Positions 16,511-26,121 of a DNA stretch of 37,863 nucleotides are shown piece by piece. How positions within the stretch are numbered: position 1 is the first letter of the stretch; each line of letters begins with the position of its first letter. A model generated the notes under the pieces. That model ran no database searches, was not told the DNA's origin, and was given only the letters and a program-made list of their open reading frames with translations. Where the stretch lies: assembly GCF_009663145.1 (NCBI RefSeq), contig NZ_VKHR01000053.1:17-37879 (forward strand), read 5' to 3'. The translations under genes and the position numbers were made by a program. This DNA is from Shewanella sp. TC10. GTDB lineage: Bacteria; Pseudomonadota; Gammaproteobacteria; Enterobacterales; Shewanellaceae.

Positions 16511-16545
16511 AATCGTGATTGTTAAGCCAACGGCTTAACCAACAA

Positions 16546-18048
16546 TTACCCTTGTGGGCGCATCGCTGGGAACAAGATCACGTCACGGATGGTGTGTGTG
16601 TTAGTGAATAACATCACTAAACGATCGATACCAATACCTTGACCTGCTGTTGGTGGTAAACCGTGCTCTAGTGCAGTGATGTAGTCTGCATCGTAGAACA
16701 TCGCTTCGTCATCACCTGCATCTTTTGCATCAACTTGCGCTTTAAAGCGGTTGTCTTGATCTTCTGCATCGTTAAGCTCAGAGAAACCATTTGCAACTTC
16801 ACGGCCGCCGATGAAGAACTCGAAACGGTCGGTGATGAAGTGGTTTTCGTCGTTACGACGTGCAAGTGGTGAAATGTCCGCTGGGTAACCCGTAATGAAC
16901 GTAGGTTGCATTAACTGAGGCTCTGCTGTTTCACCGAAGATTTCTTCAAGTAGTTGACCACAAGTCCAGAATTTTTCGATTGTCATGCCAATGCTTTTCG
17001 CAAGGTTACGCATGAACTCAACATCTTTAACTTCTTCGTAAGTCATAGACTGAATCGTTTCGTTGTCTGGGTTGTACTTCTTAATCGCATCTAACATGCT
17101 TAAACGTGCGTAAGGGCCACCAAAGTCAACGGTGTGCTCGCCGTATGGAAGTTGTGGAGAACCACAAAGTTCAGTCGCGATTGAACTTAGCATTTCTTCA
17201 GTTAAATCCATTAAATCGTTGAAGTCAGCATACGCCATATAGAATTCCATCATAGTGAATTCTGGGTTATGACGTGGCGATAAACCTTCGTTACGGAAGT
17301 TACGGTTGATTTCGAATACTCGCTCAAAACCACCAACAACTAAACGCTTAAGATAAAGTTCTGGTGCAATACGTAAGTACATTGCGATATCTAACGCGTT
17401 ATGGTGCGTTTCGAATGGACGAGCTGAAGCGCCACCTGGGATGCTGTGCATCATTGGGGTTTCAACTTCCATGAACTCTTTTTTCACCATGAAGTTACGG
17501 ATGGCCGAAACCACTTTTGAACGCATGATGAAGGCTTCACGTGACTCTTCGTTAACGATTAAGTCAACATAACGCTGACGGTAACGAGTTTCTTGGTCAG
17601 TTAGGCCGTGGAATTTTTCTGGTAGCGGACGCAATGCTTTAGTTAGCAATTGGTACTGCTCCATGTTCACGTACAAGTCGCCTTTACCTGAAAGGTGCAG
17701 CTTACCTGTTACGCCCACGATGTCACCAATGTCTAAACCTTGGAACGTCGCTTTTAAATCTTTTTGAACATCTTTACCAGCGTAAGCTTGGATACGACCA
17801 GATACGTCTTGGATAACTAAGAACGGGCCACGTTTAGCCATAACACGACCAGCGATTGAACGTTGAACGTCCATGCCTTCGAGTTCTTCTTTAGTGTGAT
17901 GACCGTATTCAGCTTGAATATCGGCAGCCTTGTGTTTTCGATCGAAGTTATTTGGGTGACCATTTGCTGGGCAGTTTTCGCGGATGTGGTCTAACTTCGC
18001 GCGGCGCTCTGCAATTAACTTGTTTTCGTCTTGAGTTTGTTCAGTCAT
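16546..18048 (-). CDS. lysS: Lysyl-tRNA synthetase, class II
   Basis: The 500-residue enzyme charges tRNA-Lys with lysine using ATP. It has an N-terminal OB-fold anticodon-binding domain (about 60-145, GRVMAKRGPFLVIQDVSGRI) and a class II catalytic domain. Motif 2 is seen in FERVFEINRNFRNEGLSPRHNPEFTMMEFYMAY and motif 3 near the end in GLPPTAGQGIGIDRLVMLFT. The length matches E. coli LysS. It lies 12 bp downstream of prfB, so the two are co-transcribed and probably translationally linked. A purine-rich GAGAGAAGAAG precedes the ATG. No mobile selection or editing oddities were seen. Confidence 0.98.
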   Translation of the reverse strand: MTEQTQDENKLIAERRAKLDHIRENCPANGHPNNFDRKHKAADIQAEYGHHTKEELEGMDVQRSIAGRVMAKRGPFLVIQDVSGRIQAYAGKDVQKDLKATFQGLDIGDIVGVTGKLHLSGKGDLYVNMEQYQLLTKALRPLPEKFHGLTDQETRYRQRYVDLIVNEESREAFIMRSKVVSAIRNFMVKKEFMEVETPMMHSIPGGASARPFETHHNALDIAMYLRIAPELYLKRLVVGGFERVFEINRNFRNEGLSPRHNPEFTMMEFYMAYADFNDLMDLTEEMLSSIATELCGSPQLPYGEHTVDFGGPYARLSMLDAIKKYNPDNETIQSMTYEEVKDVEFMRNLAKSIGMTIEKFWTCGQLLEEIFGETAEPQLMQPTFITGYPADISPLARRNDENHFITDRFEFFIGGREVANGFSELNDAEDQDNRFKAQVDAKDAGDDEAMFYDADYITALEHGLPPTAGQGIGIDRLVMLFTNTHTIRDVILFPAMRPQG

Positions 18049-18060
18049 CTTCTTCTCTCG

Positions 18061-19159
18061 TTAAAGGCCAGATTTAAGGCTAGCTTCAATAAACTTGTCC
18101 AAATCGCCATCTAAGACGCTTTGGGTATTTCGGTTTTCAACACCGGTACGTAAATCTTTAATACGGGCATCATCAAGCACGTACGAGCGGATTTGGCTGC
18201 CCCAACCAATATCTGATTTGGCGTCTTCCGCTGCTTGCTTATCAGCATTCTGTTTAAGCATTTCTAGCTCATACAGTTTAGCTTTTAATTGTTTCATTGC
18301 AGCGTCACGGTTCTTATGTTGCGAACGGTCATTTTGACACTGCACGACAGTATTTGTCGGTAAATGGGTAATACGAATCGCTGATTCAGTTTTGTTGACG
18401 TGCTGACCACCTGCGCCTGATGCGCGGTAAGTATCGACACGTAAGTCAGCTGGATTGATATCAATTTCAATCGAGTCATCAATTTCTGGGTAAACGAATA
18501 CCGAGCAGAATGAAGTATGACGCTTACCTGACGAGTCAAATGGTGACTTACGCACTAAACGGTGAACACCGGTTTCTGTACGCAATGAACCAAAGGCATA
18601 TTCGCCAGTAAATTTAATGGTCGCGCCTTTAATACCTGCGACATCACCATCGGTGACTTCCATCAACTCAGGTTTGTAATCGTGGGCTTCACCCCAACGC
18701 AAATACATACGCAAAATCATATTAGCCCAGTCTTGGGCTTCAGTTCCGCCTGAACCTGATTGAATATCTAAATAGCAATCTGATGCATCATGTGGACCTG
18801 AGAACATACGACGGAACTCAAGTTCCTCTAAACGTTTCTCAAGATCTTCTAACTCAGTGCTCGCATCGTTAAAGGTTTCTTCATCGTCTTCTTCAACGGC
18901 AAGTTCAACCAGTCCTTCAATATCTTCAAGACCACTGTCCATATCATCAATCGTTTTAACAACGGCTTCTAATGACGAACGTTCTTTACCAAGTGCTTGA
19001 GCATTATCTGGATCGTTCCATACTTCAGCACTTTCAAGCTCTCTTGTGACTTCTTCTAATCGCTCTTGCTTAGCAGCGTAGTCAAAGATACCCCCGAAGA
19101 AGTTCGGTGCGGTCAGCGAGTTCCTTGATCTTGAATTTAACTGGATTTACTTCAAACAT
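18061..19159 (-). CDS. prfB: Peptide chain release factor 2, with programmed frameshift
   Basis: RF2 reads UGA and UAA stop codons and releases the peptide. The gene starts with ATG at 19159, runs 25 codons, and meets an in-frame TGA (19084-19082) in CTT TGA C, preceded by GGGGG. Ribosomes shift +1 there, so the coding sequence is 19159-19085 joined to 19083-18061, giving 365 residues, the E. coli length. The SPF tripeptide that recognises stop codons is seen in RKSPFDSSG, and the catalytic GGQ in GAGGQHVNK. The frameshift gives autoregulation: RF2 shortage increases shifting. The gene leads the prfB-lysS operon. Confidence 0.97.
19082..19096 (-). promoter_or_regulatory. prfB +1 programmed frameshift site
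   Basis: On the minus strand the segment reads CGGGGGTATCTTTGAC. The internal Shine-Dalgarno-like GGGGG lies just before the slippery CTT, followed by the TGA stop and a C. This is the standard arrangement by which RF2 autoregulates its synthesis. Confidence 0.95.
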
Positions 19160-19351
19160 GATGATTTCTACTTTATGGAAATTTAGATTGCTGCAAACCG
19201 AGTATTCTAACCTATCGCTAGCGCTAAACCTAGGGGCAAGCACCCTCGTTTTAATGACTTTTTATCACTTTAGCTAACCGTGATAACAATCGATTGAATA
19301 GAATAAGTTTAATGGCGTTTGAAACGACAGCTTTCTATGTTAAATAGGCAT

Positions 19352-19386
19352 AAAAAAGAGCCAGCCAAAAATACTGGCATGACTCG
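19352..19386 (-). terminator. Probable terminator after chemoreceptor gene
   Basis: On the minus strand GCCAG and CTGGC form a stem around a T-rich loop, extended by GAG/CTC with a small bulge, and followed by TTTTTT. It lies 50 bp after the stop codon of the chemoreceptor gene and before prfB. Confidence 0.6.
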
Positions 19387-19434
19387 TTTATCTAACTAAA
19401 ACTGCGAAATGAACGCATCAATTCAATAATGCAT

Positions 19435-21099
19435 TTACACCTTAAATTGACTCACTAACGTCGATAAATAATCACCAGAACTTGCCACAGAAGTGCTAAC
19501 CTCAGCCGCTTGCTGGCTAGATGACAGTAGCTCATTAACGATTTCTTGCACCGAACTGATATTACGATTGATCTCTTCGGTGACAGAGCTTTGCTCTGTT
19601 GCCGCCGTTGCAATTTGAGTACTCATGTCATTAATGCTGGTGACAGAAGATGTCACCGCGCCCAAGCTTTCAGAAATCGCTTTGGATGAATCCACTGAAC
19701 GAACGCCGCTTTTCTGGCTTTGCTCCATCGCTTCAACCGCCTGGCTGACTAACTTGTGCAGTTCAGATAGCATTTCATTAATCTCGACGGTACTGGCCTG
19801 AGTACGGCTCGCCAAACTGCGCACTTCATCAGCAACCACCGCAAAACCGCGCCCTTGCTCACCTGCCCTTGCCGCTTCAATGGCTGCATTTAACGCCAGC
19901 AAGTTAGTTTGCTCTGCAATACCACCAATCACGGATAACACTGAATTAATCTTCTTAGACTGCTCACTTAAAGATTCAATGTTGTCAGCGGCGCTATCGA
20001 TTTGGGTCATTAACTGCGACACTTCATTCAATGAAATATCCACACATTCTTGCGCTTTTAGCACAAAGTCAGATGCGTCATCAGTGGCTTCAGCAACACT
20101 ATTGGTGTTTTGTGCCACATCATTTGCAGTCGCCGACATTTCAGTAATCGCGGTAACGATTTGGTCGACCTCGCTGTTATGACTATAAAGCTGATTTGAG
20201 ATCGTCACCGTTTGATCGTTAATGGTTTTCGCAGCACCTTTTACTTCATCTGTCGCACCTGAGACTTCGGTGATAATGGCTTGGAGTTTTTCAACAAATA
20301 AATTAAACGCCAAACCTAACTGGGCAATTTCATCATGGCCTTCAACAACTAGCCTTTGAGTTAAATCCCCTTCACCATTTGCGATATCGTTCAGCGAGTT
20401 AGCCATGGTTTGTATCGGGTGTACCATACGGTGTGCCACCACAACTAACGCTGCTGCAGTCAATGCGCCTAATACAGAAGTAACCAGTAAAAAGAACATC
20501 AAACTGTTACTCATTTCTTCTTGTTTCATGGTTTCAAATTTGGCGATGACAGTTTCAATGTCATCAATATAAGCACCTGAGCCCAGCATCCAATTGGTAT
20601 TTGGGATCATAACCGCATAGCCGAGTTTCTCGGTTAACCCTTGCGTATTTGGCTTTTGATAATAGTAGGAAAAATTACCTTCACCCGATCTCGCAGCATT
20701 AAGCAAACCCACAATAATTTTGGTGCCATTAGGGTCGGTCATATCGATTTTATTTTGCCCTTCAAGCTGGGGCTGCATTGCATGAAACACATTCATACCA
20801 GCATCATCATAGATAAAAAAGTAACCCGCACTACCAAAGCGCAGATCTCTTAAAGCTTGATTAACGTTACCTTGGGCACCTAAATTAATTTGATACTCAA
20901 CAACACCTTGAGCAATTTCGACAGCTTCTTTGAGCTGATTTTTACGTTCTAACACTAACTCGTGACGAAAGTCATTAATGTCATTGTTGAGAGAATCTTG
21001 CGCACTGATATAAAACAGCACAAGTACAGTAGTAAGAATGACAAAAAGAGGAATAAGAGAAAGTGCGAGAAGCTTATTTCGAAGGGATAAACGCAGCAT
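19435..21099 (-). CDS. Methyl-accepting chemotaxis protein, single-Cache
   Basis: The 554-residue inner-membrane receptor senses a ligand in the periplasm and signals to CheA. It has a first membrane segment (about 10-30), a periplasmic single Cache-like domain (about 35-190, with RFGSAGYFFIYDDAGMNVFH and MIPNTNWMLGSGAYIDDIE), a second membrane segment (about 198-222), a HAMP domain (about 220-275) and a long methylated coiled coil. The highly conserved hairpin tip is IAEQTNLLALNAAIEAARAGEQGRGFAVVADEVRSLA. AAAGGTAAG precedes the ATG. There is no C-terminal pentapeptide tether. The ligand is unknown. It is separated from prfB by a probable terminator. Confidence 0.95.
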   Translation of the reverse strand: MLRLSLRNKLLALSLIPLFVILTTVLVLFYISAQDSLNNDINDFRHELVLERKNQLKEAVEIAQGVVEYQINLGAQGNVNQALRDLRFGSAGYFFIYDDAGMNVFHAMQPQLEGQNKIDMTDPNGTKIIVGLLNAARSGEGNFSYYYQKPNTQGLTEKLGYAVMIPNTNWMLGSGAYIDDIETVIAKFETMKQEEMSNSLMFFLLVTSVLGALTAAALVVVAHRMVHPIQTMANSLNDIANGEGDLTQRLVVEGHDEIAQLGLAFNLFVEKLQAIITEVSGATDEVKGAAKTINDQTVTISNQLYSHNSEVDQIVTAITEMSATANDVAQNTNSVAEATDDASDFVLKAQECVDISLNEVSQLMTQIDSAADNIESLSEQSKKINSVLSVIGGIAEQTNLLALNAAIEAARAGEQGRGFAVVADEVRSLASRTQASTVEINEMLSELHKLVSQAVEAMEQSQKSGVRSVDSSKAISESLGAVTSSVTSINDMSTQIATAATEQSSVTEEINRNISSVQEIVNELLSSSQQAAEVSTSVASSGDYLSTLVSQFKV

Positions 21100-21300
21100 A
21101 TAACTTACCTTTAAAGTTGGAAACTCTTAAAGTATATAGACGATCTCAAAATTCATTACAAAAACACAACAATAACTATAAGTTGATCACAAACATCACG
21201 CCAATGTGATACAGATTAGAAAAAACTTAATAATAGAGCGCTAATAATTCATTTAGCGTGCAATCCAATCACATTCAATATGCGGTTCAGCATGCATTAG
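21100..21300. other. Non-coding, chemoreceptor promoter side
   Basis: No gene is seen. The stretch includes the leader and promoter of the chemoreceptor gene. A palindrome ATCAC-N6-GTGAT lies near 21195-21212. Its half-sites are in reverse order to those of a CRP site, so it is not called as one. Confidence 0.45.
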
Positions 21301-21575
21301 GGGCTGTTGATCTTTCAAGGTTATTTTTGCAGCGAGTTGTTGGTCATTTATACAAGGCAGAGACTTTGTGGTGTAGTTATTCTACATAAAAAGTTGATAA
21401 CGCAGTAAAAATGGCCAACAAACGCTGCCCAAAGGGTTCGACTAAAAGCGTTTTACTCTTTGTTGGATGCATCTTTGTAAATAAAAGGTGCTTAGATGAC
21501 TAGGCATCAACTCATCCGCCTCGATTAAAACGCTTTTATTTCGAACAAAACTTAACCGGCAAAGATCAACAGCCC
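21301..21575 (+). mobile_element. Complete MITE family A, copy 2
   Basis: This 275-bp element has 15-bp perfect inverted ends (GGGCTGTTGATCTTT and AAAGATCAACAGCCC) flanked by TTAG and CTAG, a YTAR-like target. Inside are two side-by-side hairpins. The first has arms containing GCAGCGA and CGCTGC around GTAGTTATTCTAC. The second has arms containing AAAAGCGTTTTA and TAAAACGCTTTT. It has no transposase. The ends and target suggest an IS5-type transposase supplied in trans, which is inferred. It lies 200 bp upstream of the formate dehydrogenase gene. Confidence 0.9.
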
Positions 21576-21775
21576 CTAGTCAAAAACGATCAAGATCAAA
21601 TTCTAACAGTTCAACAAAACGGTTTAGTGCACAAAAATATTACTGAGCGTGAACCCGTTTGCAAAAACAGCCTTCAGCATCCTCACTTCATTCTGTTCCT
21701 ATCTGATTCAGTATATTTTGTAGAACTAATAAAGGCTTTTTAAATGCCAACAATAACTCCATCAGGGCCTACAAG

Positions 21776-24700
21776 ATGATTACACTCCAAATAGACGGCA
21801 AATTAGTGTCGGTTGATAGTGAAAGGAATCTTCTCCAAGCTGCACAGGAAGCAGGCATCATTATCCCTAGTTTATGCGATTCAAGCTCAGCTGAAGCGCC
21901 TGATAAACAGGATTGCAACCTCTGTGTTGTCGATATTAACAACAACGATGGCAGTTGCCGTAAAGCAAAAGCTTGTAAAACGCCCGTTGCCGAAAACATG
22001 CAAGTCACCACCCAAACTGCTGAACTTAGCGAGCTGCGCCGCGAAGCGTTAACCCACATCTTGTCTGATCATTTTGCTGACTGTGAAGCGCCCTGTCAGC
22101 AAGCCTGTCCTGCTGGCGTTGATATCCAAAGTTATTTGTTTCATATCGCCCAAGGTAATCACACCGAAGCGGTAAAAGTGATTAAGCAAACTTTGCCACT
22201 GCCTTTATCTATTGGCCGTGTATGCCCTGCTTTTTGTGAAGCTGAATGTCGCCGAGGCCTTGTCGATGAGCCCGTCGCTATCCGTCAATTAAAGCGCCAT
22301 GCTGCTGACTTAGATTTAGCAGATGAGCACAGCTACCAAATTGAACGCAAACCCGACACAGGCAAAAAAGTTGCCATTATCGGCAGTGGCCCAGCAGGAT
22401 TAAGCGCTGGATACTTTTTATCAAATCAAGGCCATGAGGTTCGCATTATTGAATCCATGCCCCAAGCTGGCGGCTGGCTACGTTACGGCATTCCTGAATA
22501 CCGTCTACCTAAAGCAATCCTTGATAAGGAAATCGCCTTACTGACTGAAAATGGCCTTGAGATCCAAACTCAAACCCGCCTCGGCGAAGATGTGCATTTA
22601 AAGCAGCTAACAGATGAGTATGATGCCGTTTGTTTAGCCATTGGCGCACAAAAAGCCGTTGCAATGAATTATCCAGGTAGTGACTTAGCAGGCTGTTATT
22701 TGGGCGTTGATTACCTACGTGATTACTGCACTGAACAAAGCTACCAGATTGGCAAAAAAGTGGCGGTGATTGGTGGCGGTAATACTGCTATCGATTGTGC
22801 GCGCACCGCAGTGCGTGCAGGTCACGATGTCACCTTAATCTATCGTCGTACTCGCGATGCGATGCCAGCTGAGCCTTATGAAATTCATGAAGCTGAAGTT
22901 GAAGGGGTTAAGTTTCACTTTCTGACTAACCCAGTTGAAAACATCAGCGATGACAATGGCCAAGTCACAGCCATTAACTTAGCTAAAATGGCACTAGGCG
23001 AACCTGACGCATCTGGTAGACGTTCACCAAAAGCGACTGGCGAAACCTTTATCGAAGCCTTTGATACTGTGATAGCTGCCGTTTCGCAAACCCCAGATAT
23101 GAGCTTTTTAGAGCATCCTGACAGTTACTTAACCAGTGGTGAGATTGCCTTAAGTCGTTGGAATACCTTTATTGGCTGTGAACACACCATGTCAGCAGGG
23201 GTTGATAAACTGTTTGTAATTGGTGATTCGCGTACTGGGCCAGCAACCGCAGTTGCCGCCATTGGTGATGGCCGTAAAGCGGCAGTTGCCATTGATAAAC
23301 TGCTCAACCAAGGTTTGAGCTGTGAGCTAACGCCACAACAGTTTAATGCCACTAAAGCCCCTAAAACAGCTTCACTCAGTGCAGAGCTTTACCCAAGTAC
23401 CAAGCCTGAAGCTCGTTATAAAATGGCCGAACTCACTGCCATTGAGCGCCAACTTAACTTTAATGAAGTTGAACAGGGGTTTGAGCATAGTGAGGCGATG
23501 AAAGAAGCCGCTCGCTGTTTAGAATGTGCTTGTCAGGCCAATACCGATTGTAAATTGCGAGACTACGCCACTGAATATCATGTGGATGCCAAAGCGCTAG
23601 ATACCACCAGCATGCAGCAGTTTGCAGTGGACAAAACCAGCCCGTTTATTCAATTTGACGCCAACCGCTGTATCAGTTGTGGCAAGTGTGTCGATATCTG
23701 TGGCCAGCAAAGTGGTCATAATGCCATTAGCTTTGAGAAAGACAGCTTTCAAGCACTTCCTGCATCAGACAGTTGCCCCCAACAAGAACGCCTCGCACCA
23801 AGAGTTGGCTTTAACGTCACCATGGCCGACAGTAATTGTGTGCAATGTGGTAACTGTGTGCAAGTGTGCCCTACTGGCGCATTAGTCGATGCCCGTGATA
23901 AACGCCAAGGCAGCAAGGAACAACTTGAAACGACTTCTACCATCTGTACTTATTGCGGCGTAGGTTGTCGAATTAACGTCAGCGTATCACCATCGACAGG
24001 TAAAATATGCCATGTAGAAGGCAGTAACGAGTCTGATGTTAACGAAGGGATGTTGTGCATTAAAGGTCGCTTTGGTTATGACTTTATTCAAAGCGAGCAA
24101 CGTCTTACCACGCCGCTTATTCGTAAACAGGGCGAGCTTATTCCATGTACCTGGGATGAAGCCATCGACACCATTGCAGATAAGTTTACTCAAGTAAAAG
24201 CCAATAAAGGCGGTGATGCCATTGCCACCTTAGCGTCTGCAAAGGCAACCAACGAAGATAACTTCTTAATTCAAAAATTTGTCCGCACTGTACTCGGCAC
24301 TAATAACGTCGATCACTGTGCCCGTCTATGCCACGCCAGCACAGTATCTGCATTGCAGCAAAGTTTAGGTAGTGGTGCGATGACGGGTGATATTCCCGGT
24401 ATTAAAGATTCTGATTTGATCTTCATTTTAGGCTCTGACACCTGTAATGCTCACCCAATCATAGCCTCAAAAATCAAACAAGCAATTCGTCATTATGGCG
24501 CACGTTTGATGGTTGCCGATCCTAAGCGAGTCTCTATTGCTGATGAAGCTGAGTTGTATGTGGCGCAAAAGCCAGGGTCTGATGTGTCGCTTATCAATGC
24601 GATCATGGCAGAAATCATTCGCAATAACTGGCACGACACAGATTACATTGCCAAGCACACCGAGGGCTTTGACGCGGTTATCGACACGGTATTACAAGCT

Positions 24701-26035
24701 AAATATTCGTTAGAAAATGCGGCTAAAGTGTGTGGTATCAATGCCGAAAAAATTGCCCAGATGGCTAAATTAATCGGCACAGCAGAAAAAACAGCCATTT
24801 ACTATGCCATGGGGATCACCCAACATACTTCTGGCCATGACAATGTCACTGCCATTGCTAACTTGCAAATGCTATGTGGCAACTTAGGTAAATCTGGCGC
24901 GGGTATTAATCCACTTCGGGGTCAAAGTAATGTTCAAGGTGCCTGTGATATGGGGGCATTGCCTCAGTACTACACTGGTTATCAAAAAGTGGATACCCCT
25001 GAAGTGCAAGCTAAGTTTGAAAAACACTGGAATACCCAACTTTCGCCAAACATTGGTTTAACGGCCACCGAAGTGATGCATGCCATCACACATGATGAAG
25101 TGGATGCCTTGTATGTCATGGGAGAAAACCCCGTTCTTAGCGATCCGGACCAAGCTCATGTACTCGAAGCCTTAGAGAAAATTCCATTTTTAGTGGTTCA
25201 AGATATCTTCTTAACTGAAACCGCTCAAATGGCTGATATCGTGCTACCAGCTGCTTCATTTGCAGAAAAACGTGGTCACTTCACTAATACTGAACGCCGC
25301 GTGCAGCGCCTGCAACCTGTGTTAAATCCACCAGGTGAAGCCGAGCAAGACTGGAAAATCATCCACGCTATCGCCAATAAAATGGGGGCTAACTGGCACT
25401 ATGCTGACGAGCAAGCCATCACTAACGAGATAAACCAAGTCACGCCGCAATACCAAGGTATCACCTGGGATAGACTCAATAATGATGAGCACGGTAAGCC
25501 TAGCAAAGGCATTCAATGGCCTTGCACTAATGAACAAGATACTGGTACTTCAGTATTGCACCTAAAAGGGCCAATAAAGGGTAAAGGATTATTTACCGCC
25601 GTTGAGCATCGCAGTCCTGCTGAAACCACCGATGAAGAATACCCATTGGTATTATCAACGGGGCGCTTATTAGAGCAGTTCCATACCGGCACCTTGAGTC
25701 GTAAAACCCAAGGTTTAGATACATTAGGCACGCCAAGAGTGATGATGTCGGTATTTGATGCAGAGCAATTGGGCGTGAACAATGGCGATATGGTTAAGCT
25801 TGCCACTCGTCGCGGAGAAATTGAAATCAGCGCATTTGTCACTAAGCGCGCTCAAGCTGGGGTGTTGTTTTTACCGTTCCATTTTGCGGAAGCTGCAGCA
25901 AACAAGCTCACTAATAACGCCATTGATCCGGTGGCCAAAATCCCTGAGTTTAAGGTCTGTGCGGTGAAAGCTGAGCGAGTCACTCATTCGAGCACTCATA
26001 AACCAATGAATATTGATGAGCATGCATTAGCTTAA
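21776..26035 (+). CDS. Fused NAD(P)-linked formate dehydrogenase (Cys type)
   Basis: The 1419-residue polypeptide fuses a 2Fe-2S ferredoxin domain (Cys34, 47, 50, 67), a GltD-like module with cysteine clusters around 103-111 and 150-158, an FAD site GSGPAG (203-208) and an NAD(P) site GGGNTA (333-338), two 4Fe-4S clusters (from Cys632 and Cys688), and a molybdopterin formate dehydrogenase domain starting at Cys724, Cys727, Cys731, Cys761. The active-site residue in DHCARLCHAST is Cys852 (TGC), not selenocysteine. Formate oxidation should pass electrons through Fe-S clusters to FAD and NAD(P). No separate beta subunit or maturation genes are nearby. The start at the first ATG is supported by MITLQIDGK, the first ferredoxin strand; the ribosome site is weak. 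Confidence 0.93.
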   Translation: MITLQIDGKLVSVDSERNLLQAAQEAGIIIPSLCDSSSAEAPDKQDCNLCVVDINNNDGSCRKAKACKTPVAENMQVTTQTAELSELRREALTHILSDHFADCEAPCQQACPAGVDIQSYLFHIAQGNHTEAVKVIKQTLPLPLSIGRVCPAFCEAECRRGLVDEPVAIRQLKRHAADLDLADEHSYQIERKPDTGKKVAIIGSGPAGLSAGYFLSNQGHEVRIIESMPQAGGWLRYGIPEYRLPKAILDKEIALLTENGLEIQTQTRLGEDVHLKQLTDEYDAVCLAIGAQKAVAMNYPGSDLAGCYLGVDYLRDYCTEQSYQIGKKVAVIGGGNTAIDCARTAVRAGHDVTLIYRRTRDAMPAEPYEIHEAEVEGVKFHFLTNPVENISDDNGQVTAINLAKMALGEPDASGRRSPKATGETFIEAFDTVIAAVSQTPDMSFLEHPDSYLTSGEIALSRWNTFIGCEHTMSAGVDKLFVIGDSRTGPATAVAAIGDGRKAAVAIDKLLNQGLSCELTPQQFNATKAPKTASLSAELYPSTKPEARYKMAELTAIERQLNFNEVEQGFEHSEAMKEAARCLECACQANTDCKLRDYATEYHVDAKALDTTSMQQFAVDKTSPFIQFDANRCISCGKCVDICGQQSGHNAISFEKDSFQALPASDSCPQQERLAPRVGFNVTMADSNCVQCGNCVQVCPTGALVDARDKRQGSKEQLETTSTICTYCGVGCRINVSVSPSTGKICHVEGSNESDVNEGMLCIKGRFGYDFIQSEQRLTTPLIRKQGELIPCTWDEAIDTIADKFTQVKANKGGDAIATLASAKATNEDNFLIQKFVRTVLGTNNVDHCARLCHASTVSALQQSLGSGAMTGDIPGIKDSDLIFILGSDTCNAHPIIASKIKQAIRHYGARLMVADPKRVSIADEAELYVAQKPGSDVSLINAIMAEIIRNNWHDTDYIAKHTEGFDAVIDTVLQAKYSLENAAKVCGINAEKIAQMAKLIGTAEKTAIYYAMGITQHTSGHDNVTAIANLQMLCGNLGKSGAGINPLRGQSNVQGACDMGALPQYYTGYQKVDTPEVQAKFEKHWNTQLSPNIGLTATEVMHAITHDEVDALYVMGENPVLSDPDQAHVLEALEKIPFLVVQDIFLTETAQMADIVLPAASFAEKRGHFTNTERRVQRLQPVLNPPGEAEQDWKIIHAIANKMGANWHYADEQAITNEINQVTPQYQGITWDRLNNDEHGKPSKGIQWPCTNEQDTGTSVLHLKGPIKGKGLFTAVEHRSPAETTDEEYPLVLSTGRLLEQFHTGTLSRKTQGLDTLGTPRVMMSVFDAEQLGVNNGDMVKLATRRGEIEISAFVTKRAQAGVLFLPFHFAEAAANKLTNNAIDPVAKIPEFKVCAVKAERVTHSSTHKPMNIDEHALA

Positions 26036-26063
26036 CCATAAAAGATATTTGGTTAATAAGCAC

Positions 26064-26093
26064 AAAAAAGGCAGCTATTAGCTGCCTTTTTTT
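26064..26093. terminator. Bidirectional terminator between FDH gene and chrA
   Basis: AAAAAA-GGCAGC, loop TATTA, GCTGCC-TTTTTTT forms a perfect terminator 30 bp after the dehydrogenase stop. The symmetric A and T runs allow it to stop the convergent chrA transcript too. Confidence 0.92.
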
Positions 26094-26121
26094 ATTTCAT
26101 AACTAACATTAAACCGAGTGT

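Noticed and set aside
18943..19081. Frameshift mutation or pseudogene in prfB
   Set aside because: The break is the programmed +1 site conserved in RF2 genes, and the joined product has the normal length.
21190..21215. CRP site upstream of the chemoreceptor
   Set aside because: The half-sites are ATCAC and GTGAT in the reverse order of the TGTGA-N6-TCACA consensus.
24326..24334. Selenocysteine codon in the formate dehydrogenase
   Set aside because: The residue at the catalytic position is a normal TGC Cys codon, so no recoding is needed.
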